DNA of 64,000 nt from Microstegium vimineum (lineage: Eukaryota > Streptophyta > Magnoliopsida > Poales > Poaceae): the NCBI GenBank assembly GCA_022036555.1, contig CM039119.1, positions 43,093,318 through 43,157,317 of the forward strand, written 5' to 3'. Below the pieces are notes generated by a model that ran no database searches, had not been told where the DNA came from, and saw only the letters and a program-made list of their open reading frames with translations. Below, piece by piece: positions 22,534-34,080 of the stretch (within the stretch, counting starts at the first letter, position 1; each line of letters begins with the position of its first letter). Made by a program: the position numbers and the translations under genes.

Positions 22534-23352
22534 TCATTCAAACACTAAAAGTTCACAAGACACACAAACTTGACTCGACTTTGCTACTAACGTTTTATTA
22601 TACAAGGACATAAACTCATATCTCTTCAACACGGTGCGACTGCAGCAACATCCAGGGTAGCATCTCTTGCGTGGGGTAGAGCGGGACCCATCTTCTACTA
22701 TGTTGATCTTGGGTAATCCAGCACAACTTCTCCGATCATCAATCTCATCAAGAGCTTCTTCATAGTATTGTCTCAATTCTGACAACTCTAGTTGACTATC
22801 TTCCAACTTTTGGTGGAGGGCTTGGATCGTCAAGGTCATCTCCTTTACTTGTTCATTCTGCTCTGACTGAGGGTCATCCATTACACACTGAAAACTTTCT
22901 GGTGGACGTCGAGGAAAGTATTTTTGCTTGACATCTTTCAGGTCTTCATAGTGTTTTCCAAGGTATACCAAAAGAGCTTGATGAGCAGCATCCGATATAC
23001 CAGCTTGCATACTAAAACGATCCACGAGAGATGTGTGAATGGATTCCACCATCCTTGAACCAGTAGTCAGACTACGCATTGTGACATGTGCCTCTATGCT
23101 CCAATGGCTCTCATACTTAGGATGAGTCCAAACAGTGCATTTATACTCCACCATGGCTTGTCGATTAGGGTAGTGGTCTTGCAACACTTGCATGAGCCGA
23201 AGGTGGAAGAAAGCTTCACTGCTATAGAACGTAGTAATGTACTCCTTGTGCCAACAAGTGTGTTGAATCTGAGCTTCCGTGAAAGCTTGACTTCCTTCAC
23301 TGAGACACGGTCTTCCAAAGTTGTTCCGAGCAGCTTTCTCATGACGAACCAT
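22534..23352 (-). CDS. uncharacterised retrotransposon ORF downstream of the primer-binding site, 272 aa
   Basis: The frame is open from 23352 to 22534. The protein has a folded-looking N-terminal half (HLRLMQVLQDHYPNR, YKCTVWTHPKYESHW) and a predicted coiled coil (EQVKEMTLTIQALHQKLEDS to EEALDEIDDRR). The C-terminus has many Cys (GCCCSRTV). It begins about 175 bases inside the element from the primer-binding site, where gag or an extra first ORF would lie, as in Ogre-type elements. It has no zinc knuckle or protease motif. I recognise similar grass proteins only as transposon-associated and assign no function. Confidence 0.5.
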   Translation of the reverse strand: MVRHEKAARNNFGRPCLSEGSQAFTEAQIQHTCWHKEYITTFYSSEAFFHLRLMQVLQDHYPNRQAMVEYKCTVWTHPKYESHWSIEAHVTMRSLTTGSRMVESIHTSLVDRFSMQAGISDAAHQALLVYLGKHYEDLKDVKQKYFPRRPPESFQCVMDDPQSEQNEQVKEMTLTIQALHQKLEDSQLELSELRQYYEEALDEIDDRRSCAGLPKINIVEDGSRSTPRKRCYPGCCCSRTVLKRYEFMSLYNKTLVAKSSQVCVSCELLVFE

Positions 23353-23524
23353 CTATTGATATTAAGAGAAAGGACTTCAGATAGGACAAGGTTCTTAAAA
23401 AGAATAGAGGAGGGAGCATTAACTTTAAGAAAATATCAAGGAAAAAGGGGAAGCAAGAACTAGACAAGGTTAAGAGCTTACTAAAACGACCAGTTCTATC
23501 TAGGCTTGCGTCCTACAGTCAGCA

Positions 23525-23541
23525 TTGTTCTGATACCAATT
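23525..23541 (-). promoter_or_regulatory. tRNA primer-binding site
   Basis: The minus strand reads aTTGGTATCAGAACAA directly after the LTR end. It matches the TGGTATCAGAGC complement of initiator tRNA-Met except near the distal end. Confidence 0.6.
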
Positions 23542-26500
23542 TGTCACACCCGGTTTTAAGAACAAAACCGAATACACACCATATGTGAGCCTAGGAAGTC
23601 AAATCTCACATATAGCTACAAATTAAGATGATATCAAAAGACAATACTTAAATATATAACATATAAGGTCAAAGGATAACCTCAACACAGCGAACAGCGA
23701 AAAGGCAACTCCGAACTTCAGGTGAAGGCTCCAACTTCACAGGGACAACTGACTGGTTGATCACAAGCCTAACTCCTTTAATTGTTGCTCTTTGCAATCT
23801 GATATGGTTGATAAGGAAAGGGTGAGCACTTAAAGTACTCAGCAAGAATAACATAGGGTTATGAAGCTCAAAAGGCTGACACTGGCTTACTGCGGTTGCT
23901 TTTAACTTGGTCAAGTTTTAATCACAATTAGCTTTAGTTATGCTTAACCCAGTTGGTAACCACATGGTCATTAATGAAACAATCTCATATATCATATCTC
24001 CAAACTTACCATCATAAGTTGTTCAACAATATGAGTATCTAACATTGTGAGTTTTCCAGGCCGCTCGTGACCGTGAGCACGGCTATCATGATAGATTTAC
24101 ACTCTGCAGAGGTTATACACTTTACCCACAAGCCGTGTAGCCCATATGCCCGGGTTTGCAACTTCCAAAACACTTCCGAGGTGAGCGGGCAGGGTACACT
24201 ATGAAGTCTTTCAAAAGTCTTCCCAACATGTTGACAGACCCTACGGACCCAAGGGCAAGGGGTATGTAAAGCCCCTACTCGATGGTACCCTCCCAAAGCG
24301 GTAACCACCCTAGGACATGCCCTACAACCAGCTCGGCAATGGTGCCTTTCACGAACTGCCAACATGCTAGTACGAATCTTCATACTTGACTAAAGCCAGA
24401 GCTATTATAGCACTCATGGTTGCATTTAAGTCCCAGCTTTTGCCCTACAGTGTGGTCCTATTCCATGTTGCTATAAAAGCCAATTTTATCTCATCGTTGC
24501 ATATATCATTAATCAAGATTCAATTCAATATTCATCATGTAAAGCATAGCAAAGCTACCCATATGCATAGAAACCCATGGTGACAAGGTACAAGGTAACA
24601 AGCTATGGTATAGATCTAAATAGGAATCAATTTAGGCACATGCAATATGATTAGATGAATTAAAGTGAATAGGTAACAAGGATGATCCCATGTTAAACTT
24701 GCCTTAAACTCTTAGATCCTTTCTTCACTTGATTCTCGATCTTCTGATGACTTCTTCTTGATCTCCACGTAATTCTCACCGATTGGACAAGATCACAAAC
24801 ACCACACAAGCATCTGAACAATCATACAAAGCATACAATATATCTACTTCAGAACAATACACCAATCAATGAAAAAGATTTAAAAGAAGTCTACGTATTG
24901 CTACGATCACGCAGACGCGAGAATCACGCTAATCGGATCTATAACGAAAGGAAACGTCTACCGAAGATTAGCTTTTATAAGAGATTAGACTTCATTTATT
25001 TTATTTATATAAAAAGCATATATTAGATACTTCAGAGAAATACCCAAATTAAATTAAGTCACATTACTTTGCTTTGTAAAAAACAAGATTAAACTAAGTA
25101 TGTTTTGTTTTATGAAAAGCCGAGGTGTAAAACCCTATTTGATTTTAATTGGAAAACCATTGATTATATAGATTAATCAATTATCATTTTATTTTAGAGA
25201 ATAAAACATATTTAACATTGTTACTAACAGGTAGGTCTTATCGTTACGAAACCAACGCAACTCGAATGGGACAAAACGGATCTAAAACGATTAAACTATA
25301 GATTAAACAAGATTTTGAAAAGGGCAAGATTAAAGCATTAAAAGAATTAATTTACTTTGATTTTCAAAAGTAATTAACATAGATGAAATCTATACTACTG
25401 GATAGAGCATAAAACTACGAATTTAACGCAACTTGAACGGATCGATTTGGATTTAAAACGAGCAAATTATAAGCATTTAAAGTTCAGTGGCAAATCTGTA
25501 AATAGGGATTTTTATTTAAAATCGAATTAAAACAGATTTAAAAGAGATTACGCTTTCCAGAGGGGAAAACGTAAAGATGAAAGGCGCTTTGGACGGCGGG
25601 TTGAGAGTCAGAGAACACGAGGGTCTCTTTAGCAAAAACGCCAGGCCGAAAGGGTATGGATGGATTAGATCCATCCGATCTAATCTGGACGGCCCAGATT
25701 AGAAGGAGGGAGGGAGAGGGCGGCACGGCTGCCGGAGCAGGGCGGCGCACGGCGGCGGACATGGCAGGTAGAGCCCGAGCTCGTCGGCGTAGGTCGATTG
25801 GGAGCTACGATGCTCGGTTTTCGACTCCGAGGGCACCGGGAGAACGAGGAGAGAGAGGCGAACTCGCCTAGGGGTTCGGAGGGGCTCGAGGACGGTCGGG
25901 AAGGGCCAACGGCGCGGTACAGCGGCGGTGGAGGTCCTGCACACGGCGGCGCGAGGTGATCTCGAGCTAGGGTGCTCGGTTTCGCATGGGATTTGGTCGG
26001 GGAGCGAGAGGACGGAGCCGCGAACTCACCTAGGGCAACGGTAGGGCTCGATCGAGGGCGGAGGATGGCCGTCGACGGTGAACTGCGACGGCGGTTTCCT
26101 GCAGAGCGGCGGCGGGATCAAACCGAGTGCAAAGGAGAGGGAAAAGGGAGGGAAAAGATGTTCCGCACGTACGCGAAGGCGATGCGAGGCTCGGAGAAGA
26201 GATTGGAGCGGCCGGGAGCGCGGAACGGCGGTTGGCGGCTCGGCGGCGGAGCTCTGCTCGGTGGTGGCGCTCTGCGGCTTGCGAGACGAGGCGATGCGAT
26301 GGGGAAAACGGCAGCGCGGGCGGTGCTATTTAAAGGAGGGCAAGGGAGAGGCCGACGCGGTTACGGGAGCGGAGTCCACGCGCGGCACGACGCGGCGCGG
26401 CGACGTCTCTGCTCGGCAGAGTCCGAGCCGGAGAAGGGAGGAGGGAGGAGGGGCTGACACACGGGGACCGCACGTCAGAGAGAGGGGTCGAGGCCGAGAG

Positions 26501-27050
26501 GAAGTCGAGACTCAAGCAGGGATCGAGCTCGGGGCCGTGTCGAGCTCGAGGCCGTGCAGGCCTGCGACGTGTTGCTGGGTCGAGGAGGGATGAGACGGCT
26601 GACACGCGGGCCCGTGCTGTCAGCCGCACAAGGGAGAAAGAGGGAGGCGGCAGCGGCTCTGGGCCGAGGTGAGCTGGGCCGGGGTAGACGGCCCGAGCGG
26701 GAGAAAGAAGGGAGAGGGGAGGGGAGAAGCAGGCCGGGCTTCTCGGGCCGAAAGAGAGAGAGAGAGAGGAGGGTTTTCCTATTTTTTTTTCTTTTTCTAT
26801 TCTTTTGCAAAACTTTTTCCAAATTGATTTTCAAAAAGAGTTTTGAAATATATTCTTTTGAGTTTTGTAAACCAAGCAACACAAAGGAAATAAATGCAGA
26901 GGCATGCTATGCACATACAAATTGAACCCTAGCATGAGATTTGTTTTAGTTTTATTTATTTAAATTCTATGCTCACAAAAATAATTTGAAATAAATCAAA
27001 TTTAAGCAAATTCAAATCTAATTTCTATTTCAAATTTTAGGGTGTTACAG

Positions 27051-27150
27051 NNNNNNNNNNNNNNNNNNNNNNNNNNNNNNNNNNNNNNNNNNNNNNNNNN
27101 NNNNNNNNNNNNNNNNNNNNNNNNNNNNNNNNNNNNNNNNNNNNNNNNNN
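27051..27150. other. assembly gap of 100 N
   Basis: The gap is exactly 100 N. The ten bases before it (27041-27050) and after it (27151-27160) are identical, ggtgttacag, so the true gap may be zero-length or an unresolved repeat. Confidence 1.
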
Positions 27151-27160
27151 GGTGTTACAG

Positions 27161-27470
27161 GTAGACACTCTTGGAGGCTTTAAAAACCTGTAATAATGTT
27201 TTGGTCTTTTAATCATTATGGCGGTGGCGTAGATGATGAGCCGCGAGGGGCGTCGGCGTACGACCGCGAGGAGGACGGGGATCGCGACGGGAAGAGTAAC
27301 AGCGCGAGGAAAGGACGCTGGGGTTGATTTCCAAAACAATTGGATTAGATCTAGATGGGATGAGTGAGGGGGATTTAAGTGCTAAATTAACCTACCTTTA
27401 GCTCTAGCCATTAGATTAGAAAGTTGTGGCTTAGATTAAAGTTTCTATAGTTTACACAAAAGCTTAGTTT
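27161..27470. other. unassigned sequence after the gap
   Basis: No feature is recognised. It belongs to the 5.3-kb interval absent from the duplicate copy, so it is probably part of the inserted element or its neighbour. Confidence 0.4.
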
Positions 27471-27708
27471 TCATTCCATACGCTCTCATATTTAAAATAT
27501 CAAGGAAAAATACTTGTTCTCAAATTTGTCTTTCTCAACTATGTATGAAGTTCGATTTACCCCTCGCGGCATGTTGAGATAAAACCATCTAAAATGAAAA
27601 ATAAATAAATATAATTTTAAAAGTTATGGAGATAACAATCAAGTCTTATAGACGACTAAGGAAAAACTCATAGAAATTTGGTGACAAATTTTGGTCCTAA
27701 TCTTCGTA

Positions 27709-27770
27709 GGGGTTTGAGGCCTAGTGCAAGTGTGCATCTGGGGTTTGAGGCCTAGTGCAAGTGTGCATCT
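27709..27770. repeat. 31-bp tandem duplication
   Basis: The unit starting ggggtttgaggcctagtgc and ending gtgtgcatct occurs twice in direct succession, nearly identical. The matching region of the other copy (about 32640) has it once. Confidence 0.8.
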
Positions 27771-27900
27771 GGGTTTTCGTCGGCCCACTTCACTCTGCCG
27801 ATGCATCCTACAACCGTGCGGACCTCTCGCCTCTCGGCCGCCGCCAGAAGGACCGGTGGAATTTAATGCTTGAAAACGGCCATTCAGGTTTCTACTATGT

Positions 27901-28198
27901 TTATAGAGCTGTTTTACGATATAAAAAAAGCTCATGACATGATTCCATTAACCTCCTTTTTTACTTATGGAACCTCAAATGCATGCAGAGTGACGAGCAA
28001 GACATAGTTCCGATACAAAGCACACAAGGAAGTGGGCAACAAATGGACAGAGATAGTTAAGCGGCTACCCGGCGCCGGCAGGACACAGAGCTCCACTTTT
28101 TTTATATAGCCAAAAGTTCGTCCGCCCAACACAAGAGCTAAAACTTGTTCCATGAGTCGTTCACGAGTCGAGCATCGACGCTCGATTCATTCAACTAA
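27901..28198. other. gene-poor stretch, possible 3' flank of the antisense ORF
   Basis: Short frames only. It lies directly after the antisense-ORF stop on the minus strand and may be its 3' untranslated region. Confidence 0.35.
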
Positions 28199-28772
28199 CT
28201 AACCCCTTGGCGGGACGACCTCATCCTCCAGTTTCCCAGCTAGGTCCTGCGGCAGGGGAGCCACCATCTGCATCTTCTCGATCTCCTCCAGATCAGCCTC
28301 CAATTTCTCATAATGAGAACGCGCGATCGACAACGACTGATGAACGCCAAAGCGAAGCGCATTCCTTGCCATCTCGCGCGCCCGCTCCGTGATTTGGACG
28401 GTGCGAGCCGCGAGCGAGCTGGACCCCTGCTCCGGGACCGGGACCATCTTGAGGTCGTCGCAGACCACCCCGACGGCGACACGCAGGGCGTCGTGCTCCT
28501 CGCTCTCCTTGGAGATCGAGGAGGTCCTTCACTCCGGCGAGCTCCTTCTCCAGGCCGCGGCTCTTCACCACCTCCGCCGCGAGCCTACTATCATCCAAGC
28601 CGCACGCCACTTATGTCAGAAACAGCCTCGGATTTTTAGGAGTGAAAGGCAACAAGGAAAACCAGAGTACGTATACCCACGTATACCGTGTACTTGCTCG
28701 CTGAGTTTGCGCACCTCCTCACTCTGCCGAGCTACCTCCGCGGCGAGATCGAAAGACACCTCCCTTTCCTCC
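28199..28772 (-). pseudogene. C-terminal remainder of the retroelement antisense ORF
   Basis: After the frameshift the homologous frame continues with QERIGRLEVQLEEERE, EVARQSEEVRKLSEQV and, after a probable short intron, LAAEVVKSRGLEKELAG, VCDDLKMVPVP, ARTVQITERAREMARNA and SHYEKLEADLEEIE to the stop at 28199. These are typical of the C-terminal half of gypsy-type antisense ORFs in grasses. Confidence 0.65.
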
Positions 28773-31700
28773 TCAAGCTGGACCTCGAGGCGGCCGATCC
28801 GCTCCTGGGCGTCGGCGCGCCCCTGGCGAGCTGATCGAGTCGCGCTCCGCGCGGAGCTCCTCTACGGCCCCGAGCAAATCGTCCCGCTCCTTCCGTAGCC
28901 GCTCGGACTCCGCGGCGGCCTTGCGGGCGTGCTCACGAGCGTCGGCCTCCTTGATTCGGAGGCTAGCCAGGTCCCGGCCGAGAGGAGCAAGCTCAGCTAC
29001 CTCCCGACGAGCGGCATCCAGCTGCTCGGCCAGCCCTTGGCGCAGTTGCGTCTCCTCGGCGAGGCGGTCCCAGAGGTGACGGATGTACTGGGACTTCTCC
29101 TGGCTGCGGGCCCAGATGAACTGCGGGGAGGCCGGGTTAGAGGCACGCACGCAAAGCAGAGATAAAAGTCAAGGCGCAAATGCGTTATACCTCAACGTTC
29201 GGGATGACGACGTCGTGCATTGTGCTCATTGCAGTGTACATGGCGCGGACCGCGTCCTCGAAGTTGCGCAGTCTCATCGCGGTTTCCACGGCGCGGAACG
29301 CGTCCTCCATCCCAGTCGCCTGGGATGGCTCCGCGCCGACGGAGGCGCCAGCCGTCGCTGCCTCGGACGCCTGACTGTCAGGAGCCGACGAGGGCACTTG
29401 GTTGGCCGTCTCGGTAGTAGGTGAGGTAATTAGCGATGCGACTTCTGGGCCCTCAACCCTTTGTTTTTTACGCAAAGGGAATACCTTTGACCTTACATAC
29501 TGTAGGCTACGATCGATTCTGTACAGAAAGTTGGTTGACATGAGCGCATCACAAGAAAAACTAACATACTTCTGCTTCAATGTGTAAGGGAATAATTTAT
29601 CAGAGTTTGGATTAATGGACCAATCTTGGCATTTCAGAAGTTACCAAAAAATAAAGCATATTCACAATTTACAATCATGTTGTGACCATCCGATAGCCAA
29701 GGGCCAAGGCTTCGAGCAGTAGCAGTTTAAATGATGCAACCAATACAGCGTATGGTAATGCAATGGTGTCACTGTGAAAACATGACGATCCAATATGGCA
29801 GGATGCTGATGCAGGGGAACGTCAAAAGCCAGGATGTCTCACTTTTGGTACTAGAGAGAAAGTTGGGGAACATTTTCACAGGTTTGATCCATGTATGTTC
29901 CGTTATGTTGCACACTCACACTAGCTACCGACATGCATCTGGCATGCATCAAAGCTGATACCAGAACTCAAAATGATTCATTGAAACAGCCCAAGATAAT
30001 GAAATAGTATACAACCACACACAATATAAATATATTTCAAGAAAAAAAACAAACCTGAGTTTCTCCAATGGAGCACAGCCCAAATCAATGCTACAAATAG
30101 GGCAGCAGCACACTTCCTTACTTATGAACTCCTCTGATATGCACTTCCTGCAAACTGATGGTATTTATAACATTAATGGCAGAGGCGCAATCATGATTCA
30201 TGAAGAAAAAATGTTGGAATACACTAATCCAATTAAGAATAAATAAACACAGCAGTTCAATACTGGTATTTGTTATGCCAAACACTGTTAGGTACTACCA
30301 GCAGCAGGCCTGACTTGGTTACACAGCTAGCACATTCGAAACCTGAAGGGAAGGTGACAATTTGGTGTGGCTTGAGGAAGCAACTTCAAATTAGTTAGCA
30401 TATCTTCCTCAGTTAAGACAAAAGGCATTGTTTACATAGATAAAAAAACGAAGTCCTTCCCCCTCTCTGGCTCTCCCACTAACAATGTGCTGCAGGCACC
30501 ACAAACAAGGATCTTGTTTCATCACCACAAACAATGGTTTTTCCAGCAAGCATTACCTGAGGTGGGGACTATAAAATGAACAAATAATGCAACACTGTCC
30601 ATGAAATGTTATATGCACCTATTCCCATCACAATAAAATCTTTGTGATGTGTTTTGCTGCATTAGGCTACCAATCTTGAAAACATCAGGCCTACACGTGG
30701 AAACACAACCTTTGCCATGTTGTGTTAAGGCCCACATCACCAGATACACCCAATAAACAACCTATGTAATTCGTTTTGCTTGAGGCTGACACTTAGGTAG
30801 ACATCAAGGCTAGAACACTTTTAGGTGAACATTAAGTCTAGAACACTCACGCCGGCCTTAACACACTCTCAGTAAAAACAGACTCCATGTGGTTTCCTCA
30901 TGGATCATGGCGTGCACACGCAGCACGCACCACTCATGCAATGGACGGCGCCGATCGCCTCAAAACCATAAAAAAAAAAAAACAGTGCAAAAGTGAACCA
31001 TAACATGAGTGAGCAGATAATTGCAGAATTCTTAGGCTTATGGAGCTGTCTGCAAGCCACACAGCTAACGCCGGCACAGGAGGACATGATTACTTGGCTG
31101 CACACCTCGGATGGCCAGTACACTGCGAAATCTGCTTATGAGTTACAATTTGCAGGAATGACGACCTCCAAGACAGCCGTGATTATCTAGAAGACTAAGG
31201 CGCTGCCCAAATGCAGGTTCTTCGCAAACCTTGAGACAGTCTCACACCTTTTTCAGGAATGCAGCTACTCCAGAGCAATTTGGGACAAGGTGGGAGCATG
31301 GATTGCAGCAGCGGCACTGAGACTGGCAAATTGGGTTCAGACCGATGACTTGGGACAGTGGTTCACTGACATGGGGAACGGCGGTCAGCAACAGAGGAGA
31401 GACGGGGTACGTTCTATGGTTATGCTAACCCTCTGGGAAATCTGGAAGGAGAGAAATAGGCTCATCTCCAACAAAGCCAGCAGCCAGCAGGTCAGCTGAA
31501 CAAGTCTTGCAAGCAAGAGTCTGGATTCGAGCTGGAAACAAGGGGCTGGAATTGGTGGTTCCACTACACATCAGCAACCAGTTGCTGCGCAGCTCTTTAC
31601 ATCTGTTCTGAAAATCAATCGATCGGAAGGGTTGGCAGGGCCTTCACTTAGTTGTGAAGCCTGGTAAATTTGTGCTGCGCATTGTAAATATGTAAATTCT

Positions 31701-32029
31701 TACTCTCTTATCAATGGATGATAGCCGCATTGTAAGGGAACTTTCGAGAAAAAAAAACGAGAAAAACCCCCGAGTAGACCTATGCACGGGGTTACTGAAA
31801 AGTTGGCGGAGCGGCGGAGTTCACTACTCACAGGTGTGGAGGCACTCGGTGATGGTGGCGGCGTCGCGGAGGAGGCGGCCGCAGAGCGGGCACGTGAGGC
31901 ACGCCGCGAGCGCCGACCGCCTCAGCATCGCCACGTCCCCGGCGGCTCCTCCGCCCCTCCCGCTCCAGGCGCCGCGGCGGCGTCGGCGGTTGGCGCCTCG
32001 CAGTCGCAGGCGAGTACGGGGCTCTCCAT
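28773..32029 (-). pseudogene. possible chimeric gene: RING finger fused to a retroelement coiled coil
   Basis: Exons on the minus strand are 31928-31832, 30154-30055, 29518-29191 and 29120-28773, joined by GT-AG sites; the sum is 873 bases, open for 290 aa from the Met at 31928 (MLRRSALAACLTC). The RING is complete (CPLC, ECLHTFCRKC, CPICSIDL). Exon 3 starts with the duplicated gene (SLQYVRSKVFPLRKKQ) and passes without a frame break near 29420 into SSAPDSQASEAATAG..MEDAFRAVETAM, which belongs to a retrotransposon antisense ORF. Exon 4 is a long coiled coil (RLAEETQLRQGLAEQLDAAR onward). The older start (MESP, 32029) is out of frame with the RING. A 1-nt shift near 28830 ends the frame early. 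It may be a young chimera or a dead one. Confidence 0.6.
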
Positions 32030-32840
32030 GCCGCCAGCCGTAGAGGGCCGAGCACGGCAATGCCCCGCGTCGCTCTCGATCGCGTTGCTCGCAGCTTCGA
32101 TTTCCTCGGCCGCGGACAGCGACAGTGCGCCGTGCGCTTTTTGGGGGGGGCTTTTGGGTGGGGAGGGACGGACGAGGAGGCGAGAGTGACGACGCGCCGG
32201 GCTTCAAGCGGTCAAGCCGACCGGACCGCTCGCCGTGACGCCGTGACGCCTCTCCTAGTTATAAAACTTTTCAGAAGAAGTCCCTTGAAATTTTCTCTAT
32301 ATTTAGTCAAAACGAACCATTTTTTTTGGCCGAGCAAGATTTTTTTTTTTGGCGTTTCGGACATCAGGCCGAGAGTAGTTTATCTTCTACTTCTACTATT
32401 ATTATTTTCCCAACTTTGTGGTATATATGTGCCTTATAAGTATTTAAAATATTATATGAAGGAAAATATTTGTTTTCAGATTTATCTTTCTGAACTGTGA
32501 ATGGAGTTCGATGTACCCCTCACATCGTGAGATAAATAAAACCATCTAAAATGAAAAAAATGCATAATTTTCCTTTTCTTTTTCTGACAAAAAATTGGAC
32601 CCAGATCGGTTTTGAGGCCCATAGTACACCTGGCCCAGATCTACGCAGGGTTTTGAGGCCCATAATAACTTGGAGGTTCTCGTGTGCCCGTCGGCCCGCT
32701 TCACTCTGCCACGCCGGGGCATCCCACGATCGAAACAGAGGCCTCCTCCACTCTTTGAGTTGAGGTCCGGTCCTCTCGGCCGCCGCCGGAGACCGGCGGC
32801 TAGGCAGCTCCAGCTCCATGCCGCCGCCGTATCGGCAGGG
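29420..32840 (-). repeat. partial tandem segmental duplication of the RING-gene 5' region
   Basis: The segment is homologous in the same orientation to 19280-22180 plus 27475-27900. It covers RING-gene exons 1-3 (start), introns 1-2 and upstream sequence. Corresponding points are exon 1 end 31832 against 21546, exon 2 30154-30055 against 19958-19859, and exon 3 start 29518 against 19382. Homology ends near 29420 inside exon 3. A LINE fragment (31000-31757) is found only here, and the LTR element is found only in the other copy. Confidence 0.85.
31000..31757 (+). mobile_element. 5'-truncated L1-type LINE fragment in the duplicated intron 1
   Basis: The plus strand encodes EDMITWLHTSDGQYTAKSAY, then after a stop and frame change VSHLFQECSYSRAIWDKV and MLTLWEIWKERNRLI. 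This is the zinc-binding reverse-transcriptase (zf-RVT) C-terminus of plant LINEs. It ends with an A-run (31749-31757). The corresponding place in the other copy (about 21190-21440) lacks it, and the local sequence there differs. Confidence 0.8.
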
Positions 32841-33539
32841 CGGTGAGCTGATGACACACTGAAACCTGCATATATCCTCTCATCCTCACGCCTGAGGCTC
32901 GACGGTCGCCGCACTCCGCAGTGTTCCTCTTGCGGAAACCCATGTTTCCTCATCTGTAAACACACATAATCAGGCAAGCGCAATCCTAATCCTGTCACCT
33001 ACACGGTTACACACACTACACTTTCTCGTCTCCAGCTCCAGTTTTGACCACCAACTTCAAACGATTCTGCTTCTCGATTACTATAGCATGTACAAAATAT
33101 TTTTTCCCCAAGCATGCATGATTATGAAGACTGAACTTTCATACTGCAGTTGGGTTGTACATTTCACTATCTCACTCCGTAGCATCTAAATTGCATTGTG
33201 TTATTAGATGGCATGCACTTTATCAGATATAGGACTATAGGAGTATACCATTAGCAATATCTTCATCACTCTATTAAAGGGCACTTTATTACCTCTTACC
33301 ATGGAATACAAGAAGTCGTTAGGAATTAGTGATAGTAAATAAGGCCATTAACTTGCAATAAGTAATAAAACATTAAGCTTTCATTAAGTTGTTGTGTTGA
33401 AGGGAACAAACTTTGTCTACGACTCTATATAATACTAGTACGGCATCATGTACTATTCTCCTTTTCGAGAGATGCAGTTAGATAGCAAACCTGCAACTCA
33501 ATCTCTCTCCCTCTTTCTTACATAGCTTCTGAGATCACC
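32841..33539. other. unassigned, with a possible core promoter
   Basis: No gene is recognised. A TATA-like tatataatac is at 33425, about 115 bp before an ATG at 33540, with CT-rich sequence between. Confidence 0.35.
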
Positions 33540-33808
33540 ATGGATTTCAGTTGCTTTCAGCCCACTCGGGGACTTGTAGTTACCTGCCATTTGATTCTCA
33601 CACGCAGCAAAATGGACGCTATGAGTTCCATCCTGTTGATCATCATCCATTTGAAGTTATTGGGGACTATACATCTGCAACCTTCAACGACCTTGGACAC
33701 CAGTCCTTTGCAGAAAGAGAAATCAAAAAGCCCATATTCGACCGTACTTCGTCGATTGGTCATAGATTTGGATCTCAAGCTTGTAGACATGCAATGATCT
33801 CAGTATGA
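33540..33808 (+). other. unrecognised ORF fragment, with a frame change
   Basis: ATG at 33540 opens a frame (MDFSCFQPTRG). From about 33585 the more protein-like frame is the next one (LPFDSHTQQNGRYEFHPVDH to RTSSIGHRFGSQACRHAMI). It is rich in His, Phe and charged residues and not repetitive. I do not recognise the family. It could be a host exon or the start of the LINE ORF1 that follows. Confidence 0.35.
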
Positions 33809-34080
33809 ATTGCCTCAAGAGCCTTTCCCAACTTTCCATCACCATCTCTCATCACGTATCCCCCAGCCACCGGATCCATCACCATCTCTCATTACATATA
33901 TCTCCATCCACCTGATAAGTCCTCCTATCCGTCCTGTCACCCGGAGGATCGCCCTTGGGAGTCTGCTTGCATAATTCAGAGGAATGCGGACATCGATAAT
34001 GCAGAGGCTGGCCTGCGATTTGCGGTCACTGCACTCATTGCGGATGCCACCAGGGAGATCACCTTAGCAGACGCTTCTCG

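Larger units (their letters stand above)
22181..27049 (-). mobile_element. LTR retrotransposon fragment with a 3.5-kb LTR
   Basis: A candidate LTR spans 23542-27049 (plus-strand ends TGTCACACCC and GGGTGTTACA, 9 of 10 complementary). Just outside it the minus strand reads ATTGGTATCAGAAC (23541-23528), a near match to an initiator-tRNA-Met primer-binding site. This fixes the element as minus strand with a 5' LTR. The internal part carries one ORF (23352-22534) and then ends near 22181; gag-pol and the second LTR are absent. Comparison with the duplicate at 32380-32440 shows that 22181-27470 is an insertion. The family is not identified. Confidence 0.7.

Noticed and set aside
25972..26629. Plus- and minus-strand frames of 100-171 aa
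   Set aside because: They lie inside the long LTR in a GC-rich block, overlap on both strands and show no recognised domain; noted only as an LTR feature.
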